DNA of 6,218 bases from Bacteroidales bacterium (GTDB taxonomy: Bacteria; Bacteroidota; Bacteroidia; Bacteroidales; FEN-979): contig JAFGNY010000172.1 in assembly GCA_016926765.1 (NCBI GenBank), positions 1 through 6,218 on the forward strand. Reading direction: 5' to 3'. The position numbers and the translations under genes were made by a program. How positions within the stretch are numbered: the stretch's first letter is position 1; each line of letters opens with the position of its first letter. The notes below the pieces were generated by a model. It saw only the letters and a list, made by a program, of their open reading frames with translations. It did not search any database and was not told where the DNA came from. This document shows, in pieces, positions 6,063 to 6,218 of this stretch.

Positions 6063-6218
6063 ATGAAAAAGCTGACTCTTTTTATTTTTCTGGCCATCGG
6101 AATACACACAGGTATTTCAAGCCAGGATTTTTACGACATCAACACCATTAATACCATCGAAATCACATTTACCCAATCAAACTGGGATTTCCTGCTCGAC
6201 AGCCTGGTTGCGAACGGA
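6063..6218 (+). CDS. Probable CotH-family protein, N-terminal fragment (3' end outside window)
   Basis: A reading frame too short for ordinary ORF filters because the window ends at residue 52. ATG 6063 is 4 bases after the preceding stop. Residues 1-20 are a signal peptide (MKKLTLFIFLAIGIHTGISS) with likely cleavage before Gln21. The mature start QDFYDINTINTIEITF, followed by SNWDFLLDSLVANG, closely resembles the N-terminus of Bacteroidota CotH-kinase proteins, where a 'Y(D)...I.tIeI.f....W...L' strand-helix precedes the kinase-like core. CotH proteins are atypical secreted kinases (Bacillus CotH phosphorylates coat protein CotB). No catalytic residue falls inside the window, so the call rests on the N-terminal resemblance only. 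Likely cotranscribed with the DUF1566 gene. Confidence 0.6.
   Translation, partial: MKKLTLFIFLAIGIHTGISSQDFYDINTINTIEITFTQSNWDFLLDSLVANG

Overview
The window looks like chromosomal DNA of a member of the Bacteroidota. Three independent signs point there. Two proteins end in a type IX secretion system (T9SS) type A sorting domain. The promoter in the 4416-4555 gap matches the Bacteroidota form (TTTG, 19-base spacer, TAnnTTTG). Start codons lack a Shine-Dalgarno sequence. In addition, all three signal peptides place Gln directly after the predicted cleavage site, as expected from the Bacteroidetes 'Q-rule'. Genus cannot be read from the sequence. All convincing genes are on the + strand; I see no tRNA, rRNA, CRISPR array or insertion sequence.

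Layout. (1) 1-588: the 3' part of a tyrosine/lipid phosphatase gene with the active-site loop HCAAGKDRTG; its frame stays open to the left edge, so the gene begins outside the window. (2) 604-1920: a 12-helix major facilitator superfamily-like transporter, 15 bases downstream and probably cotranscribed, closed by a hairpin terminator that overlaps its stop codon. (3) 2001-4415: a large secreted protein made of 13 Asp-box (BNR) repeats, which suggests beta-propellers, plus a T9SS tail. Its signal peptide (2001-2099) is separated from the body (2103-4415) by a single in-frame TAA. (4) 4416-4555: an intergenic region holding the strong promoter match. (5) 4556-6058: a secreted protein with two tandem Lcl_C/DUF1566 domains and a T9SS tail. 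(6) 6063 to the right edge: the first 52 residues of a probable CotH-family protein, 4 bases after the previous stop.

The left two genes look like an ordinary housekeeping or transport pair. The right three encode exported proteins, presumably for the cell surface or medium; the last two probably form one transcription unit from the promoter at 4498-4528. The most notable observation is the interrupted propeller gene: a T9SS cargo needs a Sec signal peptide, and a perfect one lies in the same frame just upstream of the stop. This is a nonsense mutation, a sequence error, or less likely a readthrough or reinitiation arrangement. I did not find convincing evidence for a wholly new biological system.
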